From assembly GCF_016802725.1 (NCBI RefSeq), contig NC_052679.1:20959548-21023547 (forward strand): DNA of 64,000 bases, given 5' to 3'. The notes under the pieces were generated by a model. That model did not search any database, had not been told where the DNA came from, and was given only the letters and a program-made list of their open reading frames with translations. The translations under genes and the position numbers were made by a program. Below are positions 35,493 through 49,205 of this stretch, in pieces (position 1 is the stretch's first letter; every line of letters starts with the position of its first letter). This DNA is from Solenopsis invicta. Taxonomy: Eukaryota > Arthropoda > Insecta > Hymenoptera > Formicidae.

Positions 35493-38400
35493 ATAACATA
35501 TTATGTAATAATTGTAATAATAATTATTGTGTGTTATACAGTCCTATTTTAAATATAAAGCAAACAGCTCTAAGAAAACAATTTTATTTTTTTTTTTCCA
35601 ACACAATGCAACCGCATTTTCTCTTTATAGCCAACATTCCACCAAGGACCTTACACCAGTACAGTGGTGGCAATCGACAATGCCTTAATAACATTTCTAC
35701 ATTATCCGGCGATCAAGTTTTGAAAGATCATTAAACGAAACAACGTGAAACGCAGTCGTAAAAGCAACGGGCCGAAGTTTCCGCGTCTCTTTCTGAGCGG
35801 CCTCGCGTGTCAAGCGGGATGCGACGCGCGCGCAACGCACGAGCATCGGCCGTAAAGAAGCAGTACGCTCTTACATTAGAAAACGATGAAACCCCGGTAT
35901 AATATTATCAAGACAACGCCGCGTCGTTGGTCGTAAAATCGCCATACGTACGGCGAATAATCGCGAGGGCCCGCGTCAATGGCCCTTTTCGGGATCGCCG
36001 ACGGAAAATATGATGGGGGAGAGTCGCGAAATATTAACGAGGGAAGCCAGTCCTCGCGCTGTAAACACTCGATGTAAACGTATCCGGGCGGCCAGCAGCG
36101 CGCGAGCTCAGACTCTGGGATCCGCGCTAATTTGGTTTTACGTTACAGAGTGATTATACGTACCCTGGCGCAACGGGGTAACGCAACACGGACTCGGTCG
36201 GCACCTTAATCCGAAACAAAGCATCCGTTTCGGCGGAGAGCGCGTATGTAGGTGTGCGACGATGTATGCGGTGGGACCGCACACATTGTCCCGTAGGTGT
36301 GCTCTCCGTCCTGCCGCGCGATTGCGATGGAACGTTTCGGGCTAAGCCTCCCGAGGTCAGGGGGATACGGTATAATTATGTCGAACCACTTACGCGACCT
36401 CTTCGGCTACCTCGAATCAGAAATCGATTATTCTCGCGGCGGCCTCCCATTCTTCTCTGAATTCTTCTCAGAGTCTCTTGGAAGCGCGCTTTCCGATCGG
36501 ATACGATCTTGTAAATGTAGCGGTATTTCTACTTGGAGACCAGATAAAATGATTTGGAAGAATCGTCAATTTTTCAACGATCTGATGAGAACTGCATGCA
36601 GAACTATAGAATTAATTTTAAAAATGTATAGAACATTTCTCAAAACATTAAGAAAATTATGAAAAAATTATAGATTGTTTTATATTGCATTTGAAAGTAG
36701 TAGAAAAAATATGCCGGCGATTTTCTATCTAGATAAAAAATTATTTCAACAAGAACTAGACATGTGTTCTAATGAAAATCTAATGAATAATAAAATAAGA
36801 AATAATGAAAAAATCTAATTTCTTCATTTAAATACTTTAAATATTCAAGATAATTTAAAGTTTTATTACGATACAGAGATCAGTTCTGTAAAACAAACAA
36901 ATTTTATTTATTTATTTACAAAATAACTAAACAATCAAACTGCATAAATCATGATAAATACTTAAAGTTACTTATAAAAAATTGAGAAATGTTTCTTAAT
37001 GTTGTAAAAAATAATTTAATTTTTAATGACAAATAGAGTAAATAAAATATAAACATGTTATTATAAATAAAAATATAATGTTATTCACACAACTTTCATA
37101 CGTAAATAATTTATTTGAAGTGTTAATATTCATGTGTTAAACATATTTCCAAAAGTTCCTTTGCACAAGTTTGTCCAGAAATATCCTTAAATCTCATTTC
37201 TACAAATTAACTTAATCGCGAAGGGATTTCTATGCCAATCTCTGCCAAGAAATTATCTATAATCAAAAAGAATTCTTGGACCAAATTTTAATTAGTTTTT
37301 TATACTTATGGACATTCTATTCTGCTATCAAAAATATTCAATAGTTCTGTTCAAATAAAATAAGAAACAGCTTGTCACATTATATCCTAACACCTTACTG
37401 TCTCTTTCTCTTCGTGCGGTAATCAATATTTTGCAGAGTCTCTTTTGTAAATAACTGGTTCACCGGTATAGCATCCGTATGACGTAATAAAAATACCAAA
37501 ATATTTACGAATCGAAATAGGCGTTACGCAGTCTGTTCCCGCGAATCGTGACTGTTACGTGAGCTGGAATGAAAATAGTGTATGAATACGGTTTACTGAC
37601 TGCGGCATTCCAATAATAATTTACAATACGAAGAAACCTCTCTTCGCAAACGCGAATAACAGGTAATGAAGTACTTAACGAGTACGGTATAGATTCCGCT
37701 TAGGTATACGACGTAGAGAGGTTCAGGGTTCGAGGTTCAAGTGCCCGTGCACACGTTTCACGTGCGTGTCGCCAAGGTGTAGGCCGGCTCGAACGTGAAT
37801 TCCGAATACTTCACGCACGTGTCTAATAGTACGTTCAAACACAACGGTAAATTAGCGCCAGCATGACTCCATCTCGGAGGGCAAACTCCCACATTAATCG
37901 ACGATGTTACTGGCGGCAGGTCTCAAATGGCTTCTAAAGCCGCTTTACGACGTAATCTGAAATTGTGTTGTTATAAATCCGATTAAAATTATAATTGCCG
38001 CTATTGCAATCGTGATAAGATCCGTGATGAAATTTATAACACACTCTCTCGGAAATGCGCGGCTTTCTATTGCGGAAAAAGCCGCGGCTTGAGATCCGAT
38101 ATACTTTCTGCAATGCACGTAATTCATGACACGCGCGTTCATTACACATGCATTAAGAAATATTCTAACGACATTACAAAATATTTCTCTCGCTAAAATC
38201 AATACACGCTAATACTACGTGTGATATATTGATTCTAATATGGATCACGCAATAGAATAGTTGAAGAAAGATTTCTGCATATTGATAAGCATTTCATAAT
38301 AGAAACTCCAAGGAATAATTCTTTACACAATAATCAATTAATTATTTTACAGTCATAAATATATAAAACAATTTTATTACTTATTATTCTATCTCTTTAC

Positions 38401-41400
38401 TTATTTCTTAAAAGATTTCATAATAAAGAAGCTTCATAAAATATTACACATCGCGTATTTTATTACGACAGATTAAAATAATTTTTATGAAGCAGGTGTT
38501 AATCGTTTATGCGTTTATCCAACTTGTATAAGACGAACCTCGTTATACCGAATTTGGTAACGACCACCTCGAAGTAGTACGACGGTACTTTCGTTTGCGT
38601 TTGACACTGTCTACCACCAAGTCGTTGCTCAAAGAATCTTCTAACGGAGAAACTCGCGTGACGAGTGAAAATATACACAAATCATATCTCTCAACATCAG
38701 TAAAATTCTATTTAATTCTTTTCTACATTTCCATTTCATTTTCAATGAATATCTTGCTTTATTTAAATCGTATATTTACAGTGTGTATAAATATATTTGT
38801 TAAAAATAACACTGCGTGCAAACTTAAAAATGTTTACTAAACTTGAAAACTTTTTTGAATAATGCATAATATAACGTTTTGATTAATAAAAAATTTTTTA
38901 AAACAAATAGTGGCAACTGTGATTTATATACATTATTATTAAAAACTTACTTTGAAAGTAAGTTACTGCTCTCTTTGAAACAATTTAATCACAAAAAATG
39001 AGTTGATTAGATGAGATTATTCTTTTAAGTATGTATATATTTTATATTAAAATAATTTCGACATAAAAATTAAAAGTAGCAAAACGTTATTTGACTCAAG
39101 AAATTAATTTAAATTTGATATTCTTTAATATTTAACAGCGTCAAAAATAAAACTTTAATGAATAAGAAATTAGCGAGGAGTATTGAACTTGCTTACGGTT
39201 TTTTTCAACTTTTATAAAAATATCTTCGTTGTAATTACATTTAATATATCAATAGTTCACAAGATTAAAATTGTCTCAAGCTATATTTAAACTACATTCT
39301 GTTTGTTTCTCTTGACATAGGCTTGAAGACTGGTTTGCTGCAAAATAATGCTAGAACGATAAAACACGCGTGCGACATGGTGTACGCGCGTGGGAAGGTG
39401 GTGTCGCAGGTAGAACGATCGAATTGGTACACATTGATACATCGAGATTTGAGACGAGATCTCGTGGCTTCAATACACACACGCCCCGGTGTATCGTACG
39501 CCCGAGCCTATTAATATCACAGTCAGTACGTTACCGTCTCATAAATACGATTGCCGATGCGAAAAATGACGCGTCGCCGCGAGCTTGACGCGAATCGTTA
39601 AATCAATTCCCCTTTTTCTTACCGCCCCGCCGTAAAATTCATCGATGCAAATAGAGCGCATTTGTCACGGTCATTGAGAAACGAATCGTTCCGTTCCATC
39701 AATATCGAGAAATCGTTCGCGCCGCTGTCCCGATCAAAATGTTCATTGAACAATTCCCATCAGGACGTTCGACAGATCGTAATTTGAGATATCGTAGTAT
39801 CAATGCATTGTATTGCAACTTGTGCCACTTGTTTATATCCTTCGCCCTATTCGCACATATGTACCGTGTGTATGTGTGCACGTGCTGTAGACATTACATA
39901 ATACACATACTACTTGATAGTCGACGGTAAGTGAAATGTAACAGCAACTGTTGTCGCAACATTGTCTTTTCAAGAAGGAAGAAATGCACGACCATTGCGG
40001 CAAATTCTTATCATTGCGATCGTCGTGCGAACATAACATCGTAGGCCGTGTTTCTCCTTGCAAGAGTCATGTGGGTTTCGCGAGAAAACAAGCGAAATAA
40101 TTGGACCCTAAGACCGATTCGGCGGAACGCGCGAAGACATATGTGACATCATTGCTGTTTTTCTTTCGGCCGCACACAAAGTTTTACGGAGTATTCGAAG
40201 AGTATGCAGGCTCCACGAGCGACACTTCAAGCTCTAACATTCCGAGTGCTTTCGAAATTTTTCTCGACAATTCATTATCCGTCTTATAATAATTAATTTA
40301 TTCCTTTTTTATTCACTGCAAATTCAATCTATATTTAATTTAAATTGAATGTCTGCCATCGAAACTTCGACGGCCATGTATAAATATCAAGATTAAGAAG
40401 ACAAAAATGTTTGCGCGTATCGCGACGCAAGACGGTGGCGCCATTGGGCAGCGATAAAGTTTTAAGATGCGGAAATAAAAAAATACGGGTCGCCCTTATA
40501 AGGCTGGATCTCACATACGCGCGTATTACAAGACGGCCAAGAGTCGCGCACGGATAATTTATGACGAGGGACAAATTATGCCTCGCCGGACCGGTAAGGA
40601 ATTTGTGCGTTGCCAAAGATACCCAAGTTGTGACTTGCTTACAACGAGTGTTAATTGAAAGACGCACTCCTAAGCAATTATAAGTATTCCAATTATTATA
40701 ATCTACCGTGTTTATGCGCCACTTATAACACGTATGAATCAGAGAAAAGAGAGAAGAATATGGTGACGGTGCACATGTGAACGATGTCTTTCAAGGCGGT
40801 TTTGTTTCGAGAGATATTGAAACTGCTACATGGCCATACATAAGTGTTCAAATGTCTTGGGTAATGCGTTTAACCGTGCAGTTTGTAATTTCATTACTAC
40901 GCTTAATGAACGTTAAATGATTAAACCGCTAAAATATGTCTCGCGGATATATCGCGATGCAATCCCCTGCAGCGATTCGCCTACTACCGCAACTAATTTC
41001 AGACATTCTCAGCGCGGAACTGGCGAACAGATGCGATTATTCATTTTTCCTTCCTACCGGGTAGGTAGGGTAATACCTCTTCCTCCTTAAATAATGTGCA
41101 TATCTTAACACTGAGGTTTATTGCACCGAGAGCCATTACCGCTGTCATTGCGTGCTCGCGCACCGCGTGCGCTTGAGAAGAGTGTCTTTATTAAACGCGT
41201 CATACCAGAAATAGCATGTATGCATGTAGTTCTATATGCTAGCTATACTAATATTGTGAATAATAACCCAATAAATTGTATTTTATATCTGAATGTTGCT
41301 AAATCTTTCCGCAGAATATTTTGTATTCCAGTATTATTAATACGTTCAAGATCGAAATACTTCATTATGCATTCATACAAAAAGAATTTATTCAGCCCGC

Positions 41401-42333
41401 ATATAAAACGCTCCTGAAGGGAACGTAATATCTTATATTTATCACTGTCAACGATAACAGACAGATATATATACATACAAAACAATTTCCAGCATAATCG
41501 AGTTAAAATGTTCCTTCTGTACTAACAGTCTACTGAAAGGGGCATTACTTTAAATTGTACGTTTTGCCGATCCAGGACCGCCGGGGGACGAAATCGCCGA
41601 AGGAGAGAAAAAGAGAGCGAAGTATCTCGCGCATGCGATCGTCCCCTCGAAGTCGCTCGACCGCAGAGATCGCCTCGTCGGTTCCACTTCGTCCAATGAT
41701 TTGTAATTACTGCTGCTAATATGGTACACGCCGGCAGTAGCTCTCATCCGAAATGGCAGGCCAATTACGACGCGAGACAAAGGCCCCGCAAACCGTTGGA
41801 CGGTACGAGCCCATGCGGATGGGGCCCCATCAGGACCCCATGAGCTTTACGATCTTACACGGCGCCACAGGTTAATCATTCCAAGTCTTCCACTCTTGCT
41901 CTTGCAGTCCACGGTATATTCCTTCCATTCCGGCGGATCCTCGGTTCTCCGTCCCGCAACGGCTCCTACCGATCGCTACTGTCCCCGCTGATTCAAGCGC
42001 CGATGCGAAGAGATCGATGGACTCCGGCGGGGCTGCTTTTGCATCAAGCGGCGCCGCCGGTTCGGATTCGAAAAGCCCTAGGGCCACGCATGTCCTCTAC
42101 GAGAGCCGCCTCCTACGGTCCTGATCTCGTTTTCGTAAATCACAATCGTCGGCGGAGAAATCGATTATAGCGCTGTATTTACTAATCGTGCAACACGGTA
42201 ATTGGATGTATATAAGAGCCAGATATAAATAATTAAAAATAAAAATACATACTCTGCATAATATGTTGCAATGTATTTATAAAGTTACCGTTCCTTGCAT
42301 TTTAATATATTGGTGCAAATTTAATATTTAATA

Positions 42334-42586
42334 TTGAATACCAGCTAAATGAAACAAGCACCCAATTCGGCAACTTAATATCTTTAAATAATATTTTAAA
42401 AAAAGAATTTTTTAGTATCAAATTTATACGAGCACCTAATTTTTTAAGATGTCTTCTTTCTTGTTAGCCAACCGCGCAACGGATGTTTAAGTTTGAATAC
42501 TAGTCAAACGAAACAAGCATCTAATTCGGCGATTTAATATCATTAAATGATATTAAAAAAAGAATTTTTTGATATCAAATTTGAAC
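42334..42586. repeat. Diverged direct repeat, two ~95-bp copies
   Basis: Copies at about 42334-42430 and 42493-42586 share ttgaatac, gaaacaagca, taattcgg/caattcgg, tttaatatc-type and aaaaaaagaatttttt segments in the same order. They are separated by about 60 bp. Possibly tandem parts of an old repeat family. Confidence 0.7.
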
Positions 42587-44340
42587 AATGTAGATGATAC
42601 GGAAGTCAAAAGTGTCCTAAGTCAAATTTGTTACAGACATATTTTCAAGTTAAAAATAACAAGAATAATAAGAAAAACTTTTTTCTCCCTTGTTTGATAA
42701 CGCGAGGAAGAAGCGAGCTATGCTTAGCTCAAATTATTAGATAAAATCTCGTACTCAAGTTACGTAAATGACAAACGTATCCGGCTTAATACGGCGGCAA
42801 GCGAAAAGACTTCTTGGTTTCACCACGTGCCGCGGAACTTAGTGTAATTTTCACGGAAGATCGGCGTCAGGTGCTAACTAACGTTCCAACAGGATCGACA
42901 CCATTCCCTTTCCGAGCGTGCCGGCACGATTCCAGGAACAAAAGCCCGTACCTACGATATTCGTGACACGCCGCCACGTTCTATTGACCTCCGTTATCGC
43001 GATTGACAGGGCGACGTGGTAGGCAGTTCCGTTTCGAAATCGTCGGTTTCAATCTTCAATCGAGTGAGGGAGGGGGGAGGAGGGGGGGACCCGTTGCCGG
43101 ACGTGGTGCGGGAAGTGGAGGAGAGTGTGCGAATTGATTTGCGGTTCATCGTATGCCGATGTACGGTCCTGGCGCCACAGCCGGCATTCCAGCATTTCCG
43201 GAATGGCATACCGCCTCTCATCAGGTCCAGCCTCGCATTAACGTGGCTCCGTATTAACAGGAAAGGAGATTCAAGTACGGTCGATCCGCACGGCACTCTC
43301 GAATGGTGTCCGCACATCGGATCTGAGGCCGCATAAACGTTAAACCTTACGCGTTAAAACTTTAACGCAACGCGGTAAAGCGATAAAAAATGCAGTTTAA
43401 TTTATTATTAAATGCGCGTCAGTTATACGATATTTTAGATATTTATAACGTGTGATTCTACGATTTGTATCACAATTTGTCACAGCAATTTTGTTTATTT
43501 ATTGTCGCACATACATACTGATTTAATTATTAATACAATAAGATTTTAATAGACAAATAACATAAATAATATATGATCATTTATCATTTAATCTGAAATG
43601 AAATTCACGTAGAAAGCATTTAAGATGAATCGTTTATTAAATTGGGGTTGTTTTATGTATAATTTCTTCCAATGTATATGCAAGATATCTCAAAAATCAT
43701 GCATTCCTTTTTTACAGATATTAAATATTTATAGTTAATTTATTGTTAATAAAAACTTGAAATTCTGCATCCATGTAATTTAAATAAAAATTCCCAGCTA
43801 CCAACAACCTGCCATTTCAGTTAATAATTTTTCTCTTTTTAAAGTTTTCTCGTCTGAATAAAAAGCTGAAAGTAAAGTACCTTCAGTTGACTAATCGGCA
43901 CTCCAATTACTAATAATAATAAACTATATCACAGCAATCCCGCGAGAAAAATAATAAAATTAATAAACTAACGGAATGTTACTGGTCAAAGCAGAGGATG
44001 AGCAGCCCGAGTGCTAATTTCCTTGTTCTTTGTACACCATTCGCCGCCAGGAAAATTGTGCACGGGGTGGAATTTCCGACTCGTCGTAAAATTCCGCGAT
44101 GATCTAACTAACTCCTGGGCGCGCGTAAAGCCGCGGGTGGCTCTGTGGTGTACCGTAAAGTCCCGTTTACACCCGAAACGCGAGTGGTCTTCAGCCAGGT
44201 CGAAATCATCTGTGGGAACCAGAACCGCGCGGCACAATGGCAGGCTTATTAAAATTCCTGGCTGTATTTTATGCTCGCGAGACGGTGGGCACCATCTCGC
44301 GAGGAGGTACGGCAAAGAGCTGGAACGGGAAGAAGCAAAA

Positions 44341-44364
44341 AGAGAGAGAGAAAGAGAAAGAGAG
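44341..44364. repeat. GA-rich microsatellite
   Basis: An imperfect (GA)n tract. It contributes the ERERERE-like run in the long open frame here and so weakens that frame as a gene. Confidence 0.75.
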
Positions 44365-47076
44365 CCCGGTAGGGGAATTGGCGGGGTACGGAAGGGGGAA
44401 GGCCACGCGACTCTCTCGGGGCCCAGGCTTAATCTCGCCACATCTACACCCACGCTTGCTAACCGATGTGGGTATATACCGCTGGACGCATCACGAGCGC
44501 ATTTCACCGCGTCGACTTCAAGTTTCATCCTTTCGCCGGCCTCGTTCGCCCTGTTCCCTCCCCTTTTCGTGAACCGATCTCGAGCTCCAAAATTTTCCGC
44601 TTATGAAAGATGCACGAGTTATGCTTCGTCAACGAGGTATCACACAGTCTCATCAACGTTGAATGATATGCGATGCATTGTAGATAGAAATATTCCGCAG
44701 ATAGAATGTCAAATTTTCTTATTGTTATCAAAGCATATTGTAATATGTAAAGTAATTCAAAATTAAGTTTCAAATATATTTACGCACTCAGCTTCTGCTG
44801 TCTCTTAAAATTTATCATCATTTTAATTAAATATGTAGTTTTCTTATCGATTAAAACCCAAAAACTAAAAACCTACCGCTGACAAACGCTAGTCTTTAGA
44901 TTACTTTGTGACTACTGCAATGTCTAATTAGCAATAAAAGACGAGAGGTGAGAAAAAAAATCTGCAATAAAACGCTTCTCCCGGTTACTGAGCAAATTGT
45001 GGGAATCCCCCTTCGGGGCTTATCGTGTAAATATGCAGCCTGGCGCGCACGACAACGTCGATGCACAACGTTGCACCGTATGCGAAAGTGTCTACCGCCA
45101 AACACCCCGTAGCGCGCCGCATAGAGACGAGTGCGTTACCCTCGCGTTGAACGCTCTTATCGCGCGACGACCGCTTATCAAGCGCCAGTCTGGCCAGACT
45201 TCCCTCCGCAGGTGAATGTAGATACGCAATCTACCTGCATTCGTCTCCGACGCGCGCGCACGGCTTACGAAGAGAACGCTCCTTCTGTATGTCTCTCGTG
45301 CGTCTCTTATCGCGAATTCCGGGCCGCCGTCGTGCGGAGACCCCCGGGGACCCCGCTACCGTCACGTCCGGAGCGGTAATTGAATTCTCGGTACTCGTAG
45401 CAGCGACTATTCGTCTTGCGTTAAAGAGCAAATTTGTTTCATCACCAGCGCGTCGCGTTATCAGTAACAATCCCGCAAAATGGAGCAGGCGAGCTCGCTA
45501 ATCGTCGCGAGCAAAGTTGTAAGGCAATATAGGATTAACATACTCTTGTCGGCACGCTGCACTGTGAGAAAAATGCGATTGTAATGATTTCGAATTTTTA
45601 TCCAAACAATTTACATCACTTTACGATGCGTATAAAGCTGAAGGATGACTTTATGCAATGTATTTACATTAAATAAATGAATTTTAGATTTAAATATTCT
45701 CGGGAAACAAAATAAAAATCACATTGCTAGAAGATGCAATATAATATCGAGAGCATTTTCTTTAAAAGCGTAAGTGGTGAATATTCGAACAGAAATATGC
45801 ATCTGCTACTTGAGCAGAAAATCTTTTCTATTCGCAGGAGGTCAAGAGCGGATTAAATTCTTCGCGAAAGTTAATTCGGGGAACTCCAGCATCTCGTTGA
45901 GCGCTTCCTGCCGAAGGATCGTCGTCCAGTTGGCCGCGAGCCAGAAGCAAATTAACCTAACGAGGAAAAGAGGGGCAGTTTTCACCGGAAATCACGCGGC
46001 AACGACGGAGATAAAAAGAGGTAGAGGAAGACGGAGATCTCCCTCCGGCGAAGGAATTCGTTGCCAATGCACCTTCGGTGCGCCCACACCCATGACCGAA
46101 TGGACAAACTGCTGGACCGGGTAGCCTGTTCCAGCTTCGAGGAAGGAGGAATCGGATTCAATGGGACACCATTGTTATTTATTTTCCTAGGCGTGTTCTG
46201 GCCCCGGTCCAACGGGCCCACGTGGCCACTATTATTTATAAAATCGGTACCAAATAGGGCGCCGTGCTGGGCGTTAACGAGACCCGTGTCACGCCGTGTT
46301 GCGCAATCCAGAACGCAGGGCCGCTCTTCCACGAACAACAAGTAAGAAGAACATGGCGCCTTGCTAATGACGCTGATAGTCAACCCACTTGTAACCCATC
46401 GTGCGTGCTTTTACGTTGATGACGCAAAACTTGATACGCAAAGAAGTAATAGCGGTCAACGTTTACGAAATCTGGCATCCTTTTATTCCTTTTTTTCTCT
46501 CCTAAACATGATCTTTTATGTAAAGTTAATTACACAATTCTACTCATATGCAATATCATTGAAACGCGGCCGGTATCATTATTATGATTAAATAACTCGA
46601 CAATTTCGTTTCTAGAGTTATATAATTTACAGTAGATTTTTACTTCGTAATCAGCAATGTTTACCGTACGTGTCCAACAATAATTGACGTATTAAATAAT
46701 ATAAAAAATATTTTTCTCTCTAATAATCAGATGCAATTGGAGATAAAGTCTCTTACTATGCGATACAATATCGGTCAACCAACGTTTAATATCGCGGAAT
46801 AGATTAACTGGCACCACCAATGTGTGTATATAACATTAAATATCGGTTCTATGCATTAACATTACCGATACATTATCTAATTTACCTATCGATATAACAT
46901 TCTTACGTTCAATCTTTATCCTGATTTATATCTCGTTGGAAAAGCACCTATTCGAAGCAATCAGAGATCCGGACAACTGGGTTAAAGAGATACTGGTTTT
47001 AAAGAAAGAATAACTTAGATAAATTGAAAGATAAATGACGCAACGGAGCGGGTGGATTAGAGAGAATGAGAGTGAA

Positions 47077-47085
47077 GTCCGTGCA
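47077..47085. repeat. Target-site duplication, left copy
   Basis: GTCCGTGCA immediately precedes the left terminus of the foldback element and is repeated exactly at 51060-51068. The flanking bases beyond differ (a versus t outside, a versus g inside), so the duplication is exactly 9 bp. Confidence 0.9.
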
Positions 47086-47651
47086 ACGTCAATTAAGGTG
47101 GCACAGCCATTTCAGCATAATCAAATGCAACTTATATAGAAATTAGTTGCTAATTTTTTACTCTATTTACGACATTTGCTCCAGCCGTTTCGCTAAAAAC
47201 GAGACTGTCCTAGGTTAATATTAAAGTAGCGAAAAAATAGCACTATAAAAATACATATTTGTCCCTCTTTTTCCTAATAGCTCTGCTAACTCATGACATT
47301 CTCAATCTTCTGAGAATCTTGCGGATGTAAGCGTTTGTCAAAAAGTGTATAAGAATATTTTTTTTTTACAGAAGCTTGCATGTTTATTCTATAAATTTCA
47401 GGCGAGTAAAATATGGTTTGTGAACTCGTTTTCCTGCAACGTTCATCAAAATACGCTAACAGATTAACATCAAGTTTTATTTTACGCACTAAAGTATGTT
47501 TATGTACAATAAATCATTGAATGGAAATACTTTCCACGATTAAATAATGATATTAATCTAGCGTAGCGCATCCATTTTAAAGAGCAATGGATCTCTATCA
47601 ATACATTCAACAGAGATTCATGGCTAGATTAAAATATAATTTGTCACTCAC

Positions 47652-47690
47652 CGACACACGATGCGCAGCAGCGGAGTTTTCAACGCCGAC
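47652..47690 (-). other. Splice-flanked 39-bp segment, left-arm copy
   Basis: On the minus strand this segment follows gttttacag and is followed by gtgagt, giving a perfect exon-like unit of 13 codons without stop. The identical segment is at 50108-50146 in the right arm. Its origin from a host or transposon gene is inference. Confidence 0.4.
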
Positions 47691-48347
47691 CTGTAAAACA
47701 AAAATAAATATAATTCACACATTATAGTAGCGCTCGCAGTAATTAATATTACAAAAACTAATTACGTTACATTGAGTTTTTATTCATCTCTTTCAAGCAG
47801 AAATTATTAATAAAATAATTATGTTTTTACAAAAGTGTCTATCACCTACATATTTAGGCTTTCCAAAAATTCGACGAACATGTCCTCTTAAAATAATTTA
47901 ATTTACAAATTAAGTACTCTACCTCGTGGTTGCTCCGCCGTTGCCTGATGCCTCCCAGGTCCTGCTCCTCCTCTCTTGTTCCTGCTCGTTGCTTTTTTAT
48001 GGCACTCACTTACGATAACACCACTAGCAATAATCGACAATCGCGCGACATTCTGGACGATACTCCCGTTGACGGTGCACGACGATCGCGCGGCATCCTG
48101 GACACTCCGTGCACAACGCGCAGTTCATTACATTGCGACAACGGGACGTTAACGCGAAACAACGAAAGCGCATTCACCCATCACCCGCGACGCCGTCGGC
48201 GAAGTTAACGCGGCAGACTCCGAATCTCGAGCACCAGAGGATGACACAGTTACATTCACGTCGCGCCGCGCGGCGTAACATAACCTTGCGACGGTCGGTC
48301 GGCCGCGGCCGTCGCTAACAGACAACACTCGCGTCGCGCGTCCCCGG

Positions 48348-49050
48348 ACGATTGTGTCCGCGTTCTCTCGTACGCTAGTAATAAACATACGTATTGAAAC
48401 CGAAAACAAACAACCGCGGATCGAAAATTGCGACGAGCTTCGATCGAACGGTATCTCACGAAATTCGCAATCTCAACAAGTTGCTGGTGCTCATGTGAGT
48501 ACGGCGATAATTACCTGACATGAAGATCGCGCGGTACTTTGCACTTGATCGACACTTCCAATGTACGCGATGTACAATTTGTTATATCGTAACAACGGGA
48601 AATTAACGCAAAACGACAAGCGCTATTCCGCGAGCTGCGTCACTCGGCACTCGACGGCAATGAAGTTGGCCGACGGACGGCTTTCGAACGATGGAAACGC
48701 GCGGACACCTTCATGCGATACATAACCGTTGAGCTGTTGGACTGGTTGGACGCAACTGTTATTGCTAACGTATACCACACGTGCGTCTCCGAACAATTAT
48801 GTCCGCGTTCTCTTATACGCTGATAAACGTACGAATCGAGACCGAAAATAAATATCTGCGGATCGAAAAACGCGATCGACCGACGCTTGACGGCGGATCA
48901 GATGCCGTCGTTCGCACGACGAGCTTCGATCGAACGGACTGTCTCAAAACTCGCAGACTAACAATAGATTGTCATTATACGAATGAGTACGACGGTAATC
49001 ACTTCGATGTCAAGACCGTACGACACCTTGCACGATGCTTCCGATGTCCA
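48348..49050 (+). repeat. Diverged tandem modules in the foldback arm
   Basis: The module beginning at 48348 recurs at about 48793. Shared blocks are gtccgcgttctct, ccgaaaa, gcggatcgaaaa, cgacgagcttcgatcgaacg and gagtacg. The period is about 445 bp. A third trace of the inter-module motif gcgcagtt(c/t)atta lies at about 48116 and 49071. Arm-internal tandem repeats are typical of Foldback elements. Confidence 0.7.
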
Positions 49051-49086
49051 CCCAGTCCACCACTCCACCGACGCGCAGTTTATTAG

Positions 49087-49205
49087 TTCAGTGCTGTCAC
49101 CTTTACGTGACAATCGCGACTCAGTATTAACTAGGCGTCTAGTTAGTAGGGGCCGTAGGGGGTCGCATTGGTCGCGTGAAAATGACCACACTAATTACTA
49201 ATGGC
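49087..49205. other. Foldback loop
   Basis: A 119-bp unpaired centre between the inner arm ends (left ...gcgcagtttattag, right ctaataaactgtgcg...). It contains a small AACTAG/CTAGTT palindrome. No coding sequence. Confidence 0.7.

Larger units (their letters stand above)
33730..47076. other. Noncoding region between tRNA-Leu and the foldback element
   Basis: AT-rich DNA to about 35750, then alternating GC-balanced blocks (35760-36540, 39300-40660, 41540-42160, 42760-43380, 43990-44600, 44980-45500, 45830-46460) and AT-rich stretches. Open frames in the GC-richer blocks overlap on both strands and match no family I recognise. No splice-consistent exon chain was found. Undetected short exons or a long noncoding RNA cannot be excluded. 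Confidence 0.5.
47086..49086 (+). repeat. Foldback left arm
   Basis: The left inverted arm. Its outer part (47086-47270) pairs with about 50880-51059, and 47280-48440 pairs with about 49365-50515. Its inner end (about 48880-49086) pairs with 49206-49370. The stretch at about 48460-48790 has no close partner in the right arm. It contains two diverged tandem modules (landmarks gtccgcgttctct at about 48356 and 48800). Confidence 0.8.

Noticed and set aside
39389..39396. CGTGGGAA, a Su(H)-type Notch response motif
   Set aside because: A single 8-bp match 11 kb from kn with no cluster or paired site. Expected by chance.
44011..44766. Open frame of 251 codons on the + strand, the longest in the window
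   Set aside because: It spans a GA microsatellite and a GC-rich block, with long competing frames on the opposite strand (43986-44528) and in another + frame. No domain or recognisable family.
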